Assembly (NCBI RefSeq): GCF_003173595.1
Contig: NZ_QGNZ01000002.1
Location: 558,001 to 622,000, forward strand
Direction: 5' to 3'
DNA: 64,000 nt
Source of the DNA: Pedobacter yonginensis
GTDB taxonomy: Bacteria > Bacteroidota > Bacteroidia > Sphingobacteriales > Sphingobacteriaceae
Shown: piece after piece, positions 35,870 through 45,861 of the stretch
Numbering within the stretch: position 1 is the stretch's first letter
How the letters are laid out: every line of letters begins with the position of its first letter
The notes under the pieces: generated by a model
Seen by the model: the letters and a program-made list of their open reading frames with translations, nothing else
Database searches by the model: none
What the model was told of the DNA's origin: nothing
Program-made: the position numbers and the translations under genes

Positions 35870-38800
35870 TTATAATCCAATTCTTACTCCAAAGTTTAAA
35901 CCGATCGGTATTGGGAAGTTACCATAGTCTATTCCAGAAGCCCCAGAACCACCTACAGCAGCTGTATTACCGTTTACAACTGGATCTAAACCAGAATAGT
36001 TGGTAATCAAAAACAAATCTGTTCCTGTAACAAAAACACTTGCACTTTTAACAAAATTTTGTTTTCTGAAAACACTTTGTGGCAATTTATATTGCAAAGT
36101 AACATCCTTTAACCTTATCCAGTTTATGTCTTTCTCAATGAATAATTCCTCACTTAAATTGGTATAGTATGTATTTTGATAAAACGGTGTTACTGATATG
36201 TTATTTACTGTAGGATTGGCTGAGTTTTCTTTACCATCTTGAAGTACTCCTGTTACAATTCTCGGAGTCAAGCGATCAAGTGTCATTGTGCTTAAACCTC
36301 TTGCTGTTAAGAAACTTTGAGTGGCATTAAGTACATCCCCGCCTTTTCGAATGTCCAATAGAAACGATAAGGAGAAATTTTTATAAGCAAAACTGTTCGT
36401 AATACCAATTGAAAAATCAGGTTGCCTATCATACCCTTCTCCCTGACCTTGAATAACTACACTAGATCTAACTGGCAAACCAGAGGCTGGATTAATCAAA
36501 ATATCACCATTAGTATTTCTCAAATAGAAAGTTCCTGTTAATGACCTTGTTGAATAACCTGGCGTTGTTCCGTTTCTTATCGTTCCATAAATATTGGTAT
36601 CGGAAACGTAAGTCTCTGGCAGTGAATTAGGCAAGGTTAGGACTCTTGCTCTTGCACTTTCAAAATTCACCAATGCGTTCCAAGTAAAGTTATTGGTTTT
36701 AATTGGCGTACCTCTTAATGTTATCTCAAGGCCTTCACTCCTCGTACTTGCGCCATTTAAATTAAACAAAACATATCCTGTTGCATAGCTTCCTCGGATA
36801 TCATTAACAATCTGATCTGAAGTTTCTTTACGATAAACAGTAACATCCAATCCCAATCTATCTTTAAAGAATGCCAACTCAGTTCCTAGTTCATAAGAAC
36901 TTGCAAACTCTGGCCTCAAGGCTAAGTTAGGGCCTGTAAAACCATAACCGAAGCCACCGCCCACTGTAGATTTGCTTTCTAATGACGGCACGTAACTGTA
37001 TGGCCTTGCATCCTTACCCACATTTGCAAAAGCAGCTCTTAACTTACCTGAAGTAAATATTTTACTTAAACTCTCTTTGAAAGCTGGTACTTCTGTAAAC
37101 ACAAAGCTTCCTGAAACGGATGGATAAAAGAATGAATTTGCACCAATTGGGATGGTTGATGTCCAGTCATTCCTTCCTGTAGCGGTAATGTATAAGTAAT
37201 CTTTATAGTTTAAGGTAGCTCGACCGAACAAACTGAAAAGCCTTCTTTGTGAAATTGAAGATTTTGCGTTTCTTAAAGTCGTAGTAGTGTTATTTATTGA
37301 AACAAAGTTAGGATCTAAGAAACCTTCACCGTATTGTGCGTCAATATTTGATCTTAGATCTTGAATAGCATTACCTAATGTTGCATCAATTGATAGATCG
37401 GATGTTATTTTTTGCTTAGTTAAATTAAGCAAGTTCTGAATGTTAACATTTCTCGTATTATCATTTGCAACATCCATAATTCCTTGTTTGTTGAAACCTC
37501 TAGAACTTTCAGGATGACTTAATAAAAGGTTTTTATTAGAATAAACATCAAAACCAACATTCGATTTCAAGTTTAACCATTTAACTGGGGTAATTGTAAA
37601 ACCGAAGTTTGATGTGATTCTATTTTGAATGGAGTTGATTTTATTTTTGTTTACGTTGAAATATGGATTCTCAATTTCAGAAGTCAAATCGGTAGCAGTA
37701 GTAAATCGCCTTCTTGTACCTGCCGGTGTTAAATAATTTTTCGCATCATCCTCTTGTGGCCAAAGTAGTAAGCCAATTAATGGCCCACCAGATCCTTTAA
37801 AAGGTTGATTATTCACGGCATAAGTGTATGTCATTGATAAGTCAACCTTCAACCATTCATTAAGCTTCCCATTTGTTGATCCATTTAACGTAAAGCGATC
37901 ATAATTCGAATTTGGAACAACACCATTTTGTTCTGTATATGACGTTGATATTCTATAACTCATATCCTGACTTCCGCCATCTAGTGAGAGGTTATGTTTT
38001 TGAGTCAAAGCGGTTTGAAAGAAACCATCAATGTTATCATAAAGAACAGTACCTGGTGCATAAGCCGGGCCGAAATATTGTAATGTTCCAGATGCCGGAA
38101 TACCACCCGCACCTAATCCAAAAACATTTTGAATTTCAGGTTTTGTATTTGTTTTCTCTAAACGAAAACTGTTGCTATAGTTAATAGAACCTTTTCCAGA
38201 TTTTCCTCTTTTCGTGGTAATTACAATTGCACCATTGGCAGCGTCTATACCATAAAGAGCAGCTGCTTCTGGGCCTTTTAAAACCACTAAACTCTCAATA
38301 TCTTCCGGATTAATATCCGCAGCCCTATTGGTAAAGTCTACTCCTCTATTAGAAAATGCTGTAGTAGAGCTGTTGTCAGAATAAAAGGCGCTTGTGTTAA
38401 GGGTCTTATTATCAATAGGCAACCCATCAACTACAAAAAGAGGTTGGTTGCTACCACTAATAGAACTAACACCTCTTATCGTTATAGATGTAGAGGCACC
38501 TGGGATACCCGATGTGCTTGTCACCTCCACCCCTGCAATTCGGCCCTGCATAGCATTTATGAAATTTTCACGCTGTGTATTCGCCAAATCTTGTCCTTTC
38601 ACTTCTTGTTGGGATGTACCTAGAGATTTTTTTGAAACCTTTTGCCCCAAAGCTGTGACCACAACTTCATTTAATGAATTTGTATTCTGCTCTAAAAAAA
38701 CGTTGAGAGATGTATTATTTCCGACGCTTTTTTCTTGTACAGCGTAGCCTACATAAGTAAAAGTTAGTACATCGGTTTTTAATGCCTTGATGGAATAGTT

Positions 38801-38971
38801 TCCATCTCCATTGGTTTGTGCAACCACGGTAGTTCCCTTTACTCGAATGGAAACACCAGGTATAGGCCCGTCACTCGACGAAACCTTACCGGTAACGGTT
38901 ATTTGTTGGGCAAAGGCTTGAGCCAGCAACAAAAACGTACCAAGAAAAATTAATAGTAGCTTTTTTTTCAT
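35870..38971 (-). CDS. SusC/RagA-like TonB-dependent receptor (pair 1)
   Basis: This protein of about 1033 residues was taken from the ATG at 38971; an upstream in-frame start would add 27 residues of poor composition. A signal peptide ends at LAQAFAQ. A carboxypeptidase-regulatory-like domain (about 22-100, VTGKVSSSDGPIPGVSIRVKGT) precedes the plug, which has the SusC hallmark DIESLVVLKGPEAAALYG, and the 22-strand barrel ends in FGVRIGL. With SusD it makes a lidded importer powered by TonB; SusC-type proteins take up sugars or peptides. No glycosidase is adjacent, so the substrate is open. It is divergent from the DeoR-family gene. Confidence 0.95.
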   Translation of the reverse strand: MKKKLLLIFLGTFLLLAQAFAQQITVTGKVSSSDGPIPGVSIRVKGTTVVAQTNGDGNYSIKALKTDVLTFTYVGYAVQEKSVGNNTSLNVFLEQNTNSLNEVVVTALGQKVSKKSLGTSQQEVKGQDLANTQRENFINAMQGRIAGVEVTSTSGIPGASTSITIRGVSSISGSNQPLFVVDGLPIDNKTLNTSAFYSDNSSTTAFSNRGVDFTNRAADINPEDIESLVVLKGPEAAALYGIDAANGAIVITTKRGKSGKGSINYSNSFRLEKTNTKPEIQNVFGLGAGGIPASGTLQYFGPAYAPGTVLYDNIDGFFQTALTQKHNLSLDGGSQDMSYRISTSYTEQNGVVPNSNYDRFTLNGSTNGKLNEWLKVDLSMTYTYAVNNQPFKGSGGPLIGLLLWPQEDDAKNYLTPAGTRRRFTTATDLTSEIENPYFNVNKNKINSIQNRITSNFGFTITPVKWLNLKSNVGFDVYSNKNLLLSHPESSRGFNKQGIMDVANDNTRNVNIQNLLNLTKQKITSDLSIDATLGNAIQDLRSNIDAQYGEGFLDPNFVSINNTTTTLRNAKSSISQRRLFSLFGRATLNYKDYLYITATGRNDWTSTIPIGANSFFYPSVSGSFVFTEVPAFKESLSKIFTSGKLRAAFANVGKDARPYSYVPSLESKSTVGGGFGYGFTGPNLALRPEFASSYELGTELAFFKDRLGLDVTVYRKETSDQIVNDIRGSYATGYVLFNLNGASTRSEGLEITLRGTPIKTNNFTWNALVNFESARARVLTLPNSLPETYVSDTNIYGTIRNGTTPGYSTRSLTGTFYLRNTNGDILINPASGLPVRSSVVIQGQGEGYDRQPDFSIGITNSFAYKNFSLSFLLDIRKGGDVLNATQSFLTARGLSTMTLDRLTPRIVTGVLQDGKENSANPTVNNISVTPFYQNTYYTNLSEELFIEKDINWIRLKDVTLQYKLPQSVFRKQNFVKSASVFVTGTDLFLITNYSGLDPVVNGNTAAVGGSGASGIDYGNFPIPIGLNFGVRIGL

Positions 38972-39034
38972 AAAATGCCAATAATGATGATTAAATATTT
39001 GTTTAGTTGTTAGTTGATTACATCTTCTTTTAAA

Positions 39035-39164
39035 ACACGCACAATAACGCATTTTTCAGAATATTTAGCTAATATCATAAATGTTTTTGAATTAAAAAAC
39101 AAATAAACAAGATTAATCTAACTTAGTATCAAAACATTAATGCACAAAAACGCAAAAACACGCA
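39035..39164. promoter_or_regulatory. Candidate operator region between SusC1 and the DeoR regulator
   Basis: Two copies of CGCA-N6-CGCA with an exact 10-bp period occur at 39038-39051 and 39151-39164, in the same orientation, in an AT-rich 246-bp divergent control region. The 10-bp period puts both half-sites on one DNA face. DeoR-type repressors often use multiple direct-repeat sites, so these are plausible binding sites for the adjacent regulator. Confidence 0.45.
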
Positions 39165-39217
39165 AAATTTAGAAAATCGGGAAAACTTTTATACATTCGC
39201 TTAAACCAAACAAAATT

Positions 39218-39964
39218 ATGCTCAAGAAGGAACGCCATGATTTTATCATGCGCCAAATTAACTTACATAATCGAGTGCTTACTTCCGATTTAGTTCAATT
39301 ACTCAACGTATCTGAAGATACCATCCGTAGAGATTTGCAGGAATTGGTTGATGAGGGACATCTTTTTAAGGTTCACGGGGGTGCGCTTTCGAAATCTTAT
39401 CACAGCTCCTTTGATGACAGTACCGTTTATGCAAGAGATAAAAAAATCGTGATTGCAAAAAAGGCTACGGAGCTGATTAAGGACGGAATGGTAGTGCTTA
39501 TTGGCGGGGGAACCACCATTTTAGAGTTTACCAAACAGCTTCCACAAGGCTTATCAGCCACATTTTTTACCATTAGCCCGTTGGTTGCGGTAGAACTGGC
39601 CAAATATAACAATGTTGAAGTGGTTTTAATTGGGGGCTTATTTTCAAAAAATTCTCAGGTTACCTATGGTGGGCATGTAATTTCTCAGTTATCAGAAATT
39701 AAAGCTGATTTGTGCTTAATGGGAACCAGTGCACTTCATCCAGAAGGGGGACTAACCGATACCGATTGGGAAATCAATCAACTTAAAAAAGCCATGCTTG
39801 CCTGCTCAAAAAAATCGGCAGTTTTATGCATTTCAGAAAAACTAAACATTACACTAAGGCTTAAGGTTTGCCCAATTGAAAGCATTAGTTACCTTGTAAC
39901 AGAGCTGGATAAGGAGCACGAGTCTTTATCCAACTATCAAAAAAAAGATGTAAATATTTTATAA
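39218..39964 (+). CDS. DeoR/GlpR-family transcriptional regulator
   Basis: This 248-residue repressor-type protein has an N-terminal winged HTH (about 5-60, VLTSDLVQLLNVSEDTIRRDLQELVDEG with the family's FKVHGGA turn) and a C-terminal ribose-5-phosphate-isomerase-like sensing domain with IGGGTTILEF and MGTSALHPEGGLTDTD. Such proteins respond to phosphorylated sugars. It sits between two SusC/SusD operons and near amino-sugar genes, so an amino-sugar phosphate is a reasonable inducer guess; an AgaR-like role is possible but not proven. It is divergent from SusC1. Confidence 0.93.
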   Translation: MLKKERHDFIMRQINLHNRVLTSDLVQLLNVSEDTIRRDLQELVDEGHLFKVHGGALSKSYHSSFDDSTVYARDKKIVIAKKATELIKDGMVVLIGGGTTILEFTKQLPQGLSATFFTISPLVAVELAKYNNVEVVLIGGLFSKNSQVTYGGHVISQLSEIKADLCLMGTSALHPEGGLTDTDWEINQLKKAMLACSKKSAVLCISEKLNITLRLKVCPIESISYLVTELDKEHESLSNYQKKDVNIL

Positions 39965-39999
39965 ACAAAAGGCTCGAATAAATCGAGCCTTTTGTTTTG
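39963..39999. terminator. Bidirectional terminator
   Basis: A 15-bp perfect stem AAACAAAAGGCTCGA (39963-39977) / TCGAGCCTTTTGTTT (39983-39997) begins in the DeoR stop codon region and faces the SusD2 stop at 40005. It stops both converging transcripts. Confidence 0.9.
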
Positions 40000-40004
40000 C
40001 TTTG

Positions 40005-41300
40005 CTAAAAAGTTGGATCAGCGGGGGTATTTGGATTGTTATCCCTTTCTTGGAAAGGATATGGGAAAAAGTTTCTTTTTCTATCGGTTAAGGGCTGGTT
40101 GAACCTTCTCATATCTTCAATTTTTAAACCAGAAGCATATAGTTCAATTGATCTGTGTTTGTAAATCAGATCAAGCAGTTGTTGCTGTGTGTAAGGACCT
40201 ATTAATGCTGGAAGAGCTGCCGCAACGCCGAACAAATCGGAGGTTTTGGTAACTACCTTATTCAATTCAATAAGCGAATTGGTTAAATCTGGCTGTCTTG
40301 CATAGGCTTCTGCTTTAATTAAAGTCATTTCCCCTGGTAAATAAATTGGAAAAGGCGATGCTGTAGCCGCAGCGAAACCATTCATGCGCAAGGTTGCCGG
40401 ACTACCTACTAACACCGTGTAAAATGGAATTCTTTTATCACCTGCATCGGGCACATTAGCTCCAGTAAGTCCTAAATTAGCATTCAATGGTTGAAAAACG
40501 TTATTCGAAGATATAATTGTGAATAAGATGTTTGGCGAAGTGGCATCAAATTTAAAGAAGGATGACTTTGTTAAGTCAACCGCGTTTGCTTCGCTTAATG
40601 CCAAAGGGTAATTTCCACTAAACAACGCATATCTGGCTTTCAGTGCATGAAGCGTATTTACAATATTAATATCGGTTGGCACATTGGTGGCAAACCCTGC
40701 CGAGATTGGATTGGCAGCTACAACAGATAGCGCATTGTCCAACACCGATATGGCTTTTGCAAACCCAGCTGCACGGGTTATAAAACCAACGTTCTTACCT
40801 GTTCCATCAGGAATTTTTTCCCAATACTGAGACATATTTCCAATAGCTAAGGCTTTAAAAATACTCGAATAGGCGATTAATCCGGAGGCGTAACCTTTAT
40901 CCCCCAAATTATTTGCATTCGTAATGACCAAATCTGCATCGTAAACAATTTTGTTTGCGCTTGTCCACAAATTAAATAAGATGGTGTTTGTTCCGTCAAC
41001 AGAACTTCCACCAGTACTTAACTGTAACTCTGGGATGTTACCTGCATTTAATAGAGCAAGCTCATTGGTTACAAAGCCATTTGCCGCAATTGAATTAAAC
41101 ATCACACCTGTTCTGGTTAATGTATAAACCCTTTGTAAGCCGATGGCTACTGCCGTTAACCCTTGTTGAGTGGTTAAAGCCACATCTGTCTTCGCTCTTG
41201 CTGGATCTTGATATTCTTTTGTACATGATGAAGAAAACAGGATGCATGAAAGGGCAACACAGGTTAAATATTTTGAAGTATTATTTCTTAAACTTTTCAT
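40005..41300 (-). CDS. SusD/RagB-like outer-membrane lipoprotein (pair 2)
   Basis: This 431-residue lipoprotein (lipobox SSSC, Cys26, then TKEYQDPAR) is shorter than SusD1 but has the family layout: helices of TPR type (LKARYALFSGNYPLALSEANAV), the AYARQPDLTNSLIELNKV segment, and the C-terminal KHRSIELYASGLKIEDMRRF with EDMRRF, typical of the SusD/RagB C-terminal domain. It follows SusC2 by 17 bp and ends at a strong terminator. It binds substrate at the surface for SusC2. Its identity with SusD1 is low, so the two pairs probably import different ligands. Confidence 0.92.
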   Translation of the reverse strand: MKSLRNNTSKYLTCVALSCILFSSSCTKEYQDPARAKTDVALTTQQGLTAVAIGLQRVYTLTRTGVMFNSIAANGFVTNELALLNAGNIPELQLSTGGSSVDGTNTILFNLWTSANKIVYDADLVITNANNLGDKGYASGLIAYSSIFKALAIGNMSQYWEKIPDGTGKNVGFITRAAGFAKAISVLDNALSVVAANPISAGFATNVPTDINIVNTLHALKARYALFSGNYPLALSEANAVDLTKSSFFKFDATSPNILFTIISSNNVFQPLNANLGLTGANVPDAGDKRIPFYTVLVGSPATLRMNGFAAATASPFPIYLPGEMTLIKAEAYARQPDLTNSLIELNKVVTKTSDLFGVAAALPALIGPYTQQQLLDLIYKHRSIELYASGLKIEDMRRFNQPLTDRKRNFFPYPFQERDNNPNTPADPTF

Positions 41301-41317
41301 AAAATTTCCTTTAACGA

Positions 41318-44300
41318 TTAAAATTTAACTTGTAAACCTAAACTAAAGGTTCTTGGAATTGGAACGGAACCGAAATCGATATTTCTTAAGATGGTAGATT
41401 GACCGCCTGAGTTTAGTTCTGGATCGTAGCCTTTGTAATTATCCCACGATATTAGATTTCTTCCACTCAAGGTAACGGTTAAATCTCTTAAATACTTAAC
41501 CTTTCCGATGTTATAGCTTAAAGAAACTTCTCTAAGTTTCACAAAAGAGCCATCATCAATCCTCCATTCTTCAGTTGCATAAACACCCGCAACATAACCT
41601 CTTGGCACCTGCCCTAAATCTTCTGCCTCGGCTACTTTTCCATTACCAACACCTTGGCGGGTTCTCCAATCTGCGTTCCAAACATCTCCACCCTGAACGG
41701 CATCTAGCTGAATGTGTAGATTAAATTTTTTATAGCTAAAATCATTAACGAAAGATGCGGTATAATCTGGATTTGGGTTTCCTAAAACCTTACGAAGCGT
41801 TGTACCCGTTGGCAAGCCTGTTACAGGATCGCGTTGTGGCGTAAAGGTTGTTGTAGAGTTTTGAATTCCTTTTTCCAATTGTGGAATTCCAGCGGCATTG
41901 GTTAGCAAACTTCCGTCTGGATTACGCGCAAAGAATGTTCCATAAAAAACACCAATGGCCTGTCCATCAATAATGGCTACCGGCGCACCAGGATTGGTAC
42001 TGAACAATCTTAATCCACCAACATTTATGGCTTCATTTCTATTTCTATTAAAAACAACGGTCGTATTCCAGCTAAAATCTTTTGCCTTTAATGGTGTGCC
42101 ACCTACCACCAACTCAATTCCTTTATTTCTTAAAGAGCCGATGTTATCCAAAAAGCTAGAGAAGCCTGTTGATGGCGCTGTAACACTGGCAATTAGTAAA
42201 TCGCTAACTTTTTTATTGTACCAGTTAAATTGTAACGACAATCTGTTTTTGAAGAAGGATAAATCTGTACCTAACTCCAATTCGCGTTGGCGCTCTGGCT
42301 TAACGTTTTCATTGGCTAAAGTTGCGCTAGAGAATAAGGAAGCTCTGCCCAAAAACGATTGGGTAGAATAAGCATTTATACGATCATAAGCACCAATTCC
42401 CGTTAAGTTGCCAGATTCGCCATAGGCAGCTCTGATTTTAAAAGTATCCCACCAAGATGAAACACCAAAATCTTTCCAATAATCGGCAGATGACAATACA
42501 TAACTCGCATTTCCTTTGAAATAGGTTTGGGTTCTGTTATCGGCTCCGAATACGGTAGATTGATCTACCCTCACTGCCCCTGTTAAAAAGAAATGCTCTT
42601 TGTATTTAAAGGTTTGTTGTAAATAACCCCCAGTTACAGATAGTTGGGTTCTACCATCAACACTTGGCAATTGTGTAGCTGCCGCGTTAACCGTTTGGAT
42701 TAAGGGGGCGAGCCCCCTACCATTAACCAATTGATACTTAGTTTGTTCGTACTGAAACGAATAGCCCAACTGCGTAGTGGAAGAAATTAAATCAGAAATT
42801 TTAGCTTGATAAGTTGCGTTAATTTCGTTGTTAAACTGGAAAGCATTGTTGCTTGCCGCACTGGCGTAACCATTTAGCGTGCCATCCAAAGCGGCGCCAC
42901 CACCAAAAAAATCTGGGTTTACATTATAGGCAAAAGGCGGAATATAAGTTGAGCCATTTGAACCAGAATTATCGGCACCGATTAAAAAGTTTAAGGTAAC
43001 GTTCTTAACTGGGTACAGCTTTAAATTGGCACTTGCAATTATTCGATTGGTTTCTTGGCGTTGCTTAATATCTTCTATCACAGATACTGGATTAACCCTT
43101 CCGCGCTCGCCAACGGCAAGCAAGTTACCATTGGCATCTCTTGCAAAAATATCATGGAAATTACCAATAATCGTAACCGAATTCATTGGGGAGAAAAAGG
43201 AGTTTCCATCAGGCTTTTCATTTGCCGCACTTCTTATGTAATTCATTCCTACACTTAAAGCAGCCCAGTCAGTAATCTTTTGATCTACATTAGCCCTTAA
43301 GTTATATCTGGTGAAATCTGTATTTTTAATGATTCCTTGATTGGTAAAATAACTTGCTGATGTATAGAATTTTGTATTGTCTGTACCACCGCTAACAGAA
43401 ACTGTGTTGTCTGTGCCATAACCGGTTTGAAAAATATAATCTTGATAGTTATATCTGGTTACAGGGGTAGTATTTGTTAATGCAGGAGTTAAAATATCTT
43501 GAGTTTGTGTATTTACCGACCCCCCGAATTTGATTGGTGCCTGATTGACTTCAACCTGTTTACGAAGCTCGCTGATCGTTAAACTCGTATTGAAACTAAC
43601 TTGTGCTTTGCCACTCACTCCTCGCTTAGTAAAAATCTGTATCACACCAGAATTTGCCCTTGAACCATAAATAGCCGCGGCCGCCGCGCCATTCAACACC
43701 TCAATTCGATCGATATCAGCTGGGTTAATATCCACCATTCTATTCTGGCCAATGCTTCCAACAAAGTTACCCCCATCATAGTTGGATGAGGTGTTGGTAA
43801 CCCTTGTAGTAGAATTATTTACTATTACACCATCAATAATATAAAGCGGTTCTGATGATGAATTTACAGAACTAATGCCTCTTAGTCTTACTGACATCCC
43901 CCCTGCTGGGTCTCCAGAGTTCTGACTAATTTGTGCGCCTGCTGTTTTACCCTGCAACGATGAGAGTACATTGCCACTAGGCGCTTTATTTAAGTCGTCG
44001 CCCTTCACGGTACTTACATAACTTCCCAATTCCTTTCGGGTGGTTCCGGCCGATGTACCAGTTACAATCACCTCATCCAGGCCTACTGCATCACCACCTA
44101 AAGCAGCATTTAGTTGAACAGATACATTATCACCTAATGTAATGGATTGGGAAGAGGCTTTATATCCAACAAAAGAAAATTGAAGTTGGTATTTGCCGGG
44201 TGCCAAATCTACTGTGAAGGAATAGGTGCCGTTGCCACTCGTGCTGGTGGCTAATGTTGTATTTAATATCTTAACAACCACCCCCGGAATTGGATCGTTA

Positions 44301-44440
44301 TTTGAAGCATCGGTTACTTTTCCGTTAATGGTATAACGCTTGCTCTGAGCTTGTGCCATTTCTGTACATAAGAGCAACAGCAATGGCATCATCAAAACTG
44401 CTAGAAATTTTGATGACCATTTTAGGTAACTTTTTTCCAT
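41318..44440 (-). CDS. SusC/RagA-like TonB-dependent receptor (pair 2)
   Basis: This 1040-residue protein has a signal peptide ending AQAQS, then a carboxypeptidase-regulatory-like domain (about 33-115, YTINGKVTDASNNDPIPGVVVKI). The plug carries DIDRIEVLNGAAAAAIYGSRA, a variant of the SusC motif, and the barrel ends in FSLGLQVKF with the expected C-terminal Phe. It is the first gene of the SusC2-SusD2 operon with its own promoter in the 70-bp gap after anmK. Proximity to anmK and the amino-sugar genes suggests import of peptidoglycan or chitin-derived fragments; this is an inference. Confidence 0.95.
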   Translation of the reverse strand: MEKSYLKWSSKFLAVLMMPLLLLLCTEMAQAQSKRYTINGKVTDASNNDPIPGVVVKILNTTLATSTSGNGTYSFTVDLAPGKYQLQFSFVGYKASSQSITLGDNVSVQLNAALGGDAVGLDEVIVTGTSAGTTRKELGSYVSTVKGDDLNKAPSGNVLSSLQGKTAGAQISQNSGDPAGGMSVRLRGISSVNSSSEPLYIIDGVIVNNSTTRVTNTSSNYDGGNFVGSIGQNRMVDINPADIDRIEVLNGAAAAAIYGSRANSGVIQIFTKRGVSGKAQVSFNTSLTISELRKQVEVNQAPIKFGGSVNTQTQDILTPALTNTTPVTRYNYQDYIFQTGYGTDNTVSVSGGTDNTKFYTSASYFTNQGIIKNTDFTRYNLRANVDQKITDWAALSVGMNYIRSAANEKPDGNSFFSPMNSVTIIGNFHDIFARDANGNLLAVGERGRVNPVSVIEDIKQRQETNRIIASANLKLYPVKNVTLNFLIGADNSGSNGSTYIPPFAYNVNPDFFGGGAALDGTLNGYASAASNNAFQFNNEINATYQAKISDLISSTTQLGYSFQYEQTKYQLVNGRGLAPLIQTVNAAATQLPSVDGRTQLSVTGGYLQQTFKYKEHFFLTGAVRVDQSTVFGADNRTQTYFKGNASYVLSSADYWKDFGVSSWWDTFKIRAAYGESGNLTGIGAYDRINAYSTQSFLGRASLFSSATLANENVKPERQRELELGTDLSFFKNRLSLQFNWYNKKVSDLLIASVTAPSTGFSSFLDNIGSLRNKGIELVVGGTPLKAKDFSWNTTVVFNRNRNEAINVGGLRLFSTNPGAPVAIIDGQAIGVFYGTFFARNPDGSLLTNAAGIPQLEKGIQNSTTTFTPQRDPVTGLPTGTTLRKVLGNPNPDYTASFVNDFSYKKFNLHIQLDAVQGGDVWNADWRTRQGVGNGKVAEAEDLGQVPRGYVAGVYATEEWRIDDGSFVKLREVSLSYNIGKVKYLRDLTVTLSGRNLISWDNYKGYDPELNSGGQSTILRNIDFGSVPIPRTFSLGLQVKF

Positions 44441-44467
44441 AAAATTTAGTTTTGTTTGTATTGATTA

Positions 44468-44505
44468 GGATTTTAACAAATTTAACAAAATCCCTTGCAA
44501 ACAAA
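44468..44505 (-). promoter_or_regulatory. Promoter with overlapping palindrome for the SusC2-SusD2 operon
   Basis: On the minus strand TTTG (44505-44502), a 17-bp spacer and TAAATTTG (44484-44477) give a good TTTG-TAnnTTTG promoter. An inverted repeat GGATTTT (44468-44474) / AAAATCC (44487-44493) spans the -7 box and could be a repressor site. Confidence 0.55.
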
Positions 44506-44510
44506 ATTTT

Positions 44511-45707
44511 TTATTCGGGCAAGCTTATTTTTCCCATACAAACAGAAGGCACACCCTGCCTACCACCAAAGTTTATTGGGCTTCCACACAAAGTTTCATT
44601 GGCGAGTACAGCAAATAACACCGCTTCTTTTGCGTCAGGATTAATATTTAAATCGTCAGTGGTAGCAAAGGTAGATTGGGGTAGCAGTTTTTGTAACAGT
44701 TTAACCAATAGTGGGTTGTGCATCCCTCCACCACTCATAAACACTTGTGCTTTCGCTTCATTTCCAAAACATTTTTTAATCGCATCGCTAATGGTTATGG
44801 CAGAAAAATGGCAAAGGGTAGCCATTATGTCTTCCGGTTTTAAGTGCTGTGTTGATGAACTATTTTGTGCCTCAGTCAAATAATCTAAGTTGAATAATTC
44901 TGGTCCTGTTGTTTTAGGGAAATCAAAATCGAAGAAATCACCAGCTAGCAACGCATATAAGAGCTCTTGATTGGGCACCCCCGAAAGCGCCACAGCAGCA
45001 TTTTTATCGTAAAACTGGTTGTAATGCTTTTGCATGTATTGATCCATTAAAGTATTTCCAGGGCCAACATCCGTAGAAAAGATTTCACTCGCATTTAAGT
45101 TTCCGGGTAAGTAAGTAAAGTTGGCAATACCTCCAATATTTAACATTACGCGGTCTTCGTTCGCTTTAGAAAACATCAAATAATCGCCATATACGGCAAG
45201 TGGAGCACCCTCACCACCAGCTGCTAAATGCTTCTGCCTGAAATCAGATAATGTGATGATACCCGTTTTTACGGCTAGGTGGTCACCATCTCCAATTTGT
45301 AATGTGCCGTTAGGGTAATCTTGCATTTTATGCAATGATTTTGGCGCATGAAAAATGGTTTGCCCGTGGCTGGCAATAAAATCAATACGCTTACTTTCAT
45401 AACCCCAGTCCGCCAAAGCTTGGTTAATTAAATCGGCATGGGTGTTGGCAACAAGTTCATTCATTAGGCAAACCAATTGCAAATCGACTTGTTTTTTTGA
45501 GAAAATTGCCTTGATTTTGGCTCTGAAATCGTCGGTAAAATCAGTCGTCTTAAATGCCAAAACCTCAATGTCAGTTTCCGCACCATTACCCCGAACGCGA
45601 CAAAGTGCAATGTCCAATCCATCCATAGAGGTTCCACTCATTAAGCCGATAATTAATCGTTCAGCTTTATTCGCTCTGTTGTATAGTTCTTTTATTTGGC
45701 TGTTCAT
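44511..45707 (-). CDS. anmK: Anhydro-N-acetylmuramic acid kinase
   Basis: This 398-residue kinase converts 1,6-anhydro-MurNAc, released by lytic transglycosylases, into MurNAc-6-phosphate for recycling. The defining N-terminal motif is GLMSGTSMDGLDIAL (about 21-35), followed by ASHGQTIFH, LNIGGIANFTYLP, the DVGPGNTLMD segment and MSGGGMHNPLL near the C-terminus. Length is usual for AnmK. It lies between SusC2 and the divergent NagB fusion gene, in the amino-sugar island. MurQ (the next recycling step) was not found in this window. It is a strong indicator of peptidoglycan recycling here. Confidence 0.95.
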   Translation of the reverse strand: MNSQIKELYNRANKAERLIIGLMSGTSMDGLDIALCRVRGNGAETDIEVLAFKTTDFTDDFRAKIKAIFSKKQVDLQLVCLMNELVANTHADLINQALADWGYESKRIDFIASHGQTIFHAPKSLHKMQDYPNGTLQIGDGDHLAVKTGIITLSDFRQKHLAAGGEGAPLAVYGDYLMFSKANEDRVMLNIGGIANFTYLPGNLNASEIFSTDVGPGNTLMDQYMQKHYNQFYDKNAAVALSGVPNQELLYALLAGDFFDFDFPKTTGPELFNLDYLTEAQNSSSTQHLKPEDIMATLCHFSAITISDAIKKCFGNEAKAQVFMSGGGMHNPLLVKLLQKLLPQSTFATTDDLNINPDAKEAVLFAVLANETLCGSPINFGGRQGVPSVCMGKISLPE

Positions 45708-45861
45708 GAGGTTATTATTTTAAAAACGATCCAGGGTTTGTTTATCACTTTAAGCTGTATTTATAGAAATAGTTGGAATAAAAGTATGTAACCTTTGTTA
45801 GAAATTGAGCATAACTCTCTATATTTACTGCTCCGTACATTAAAATCCCTACAAAGAAAAA

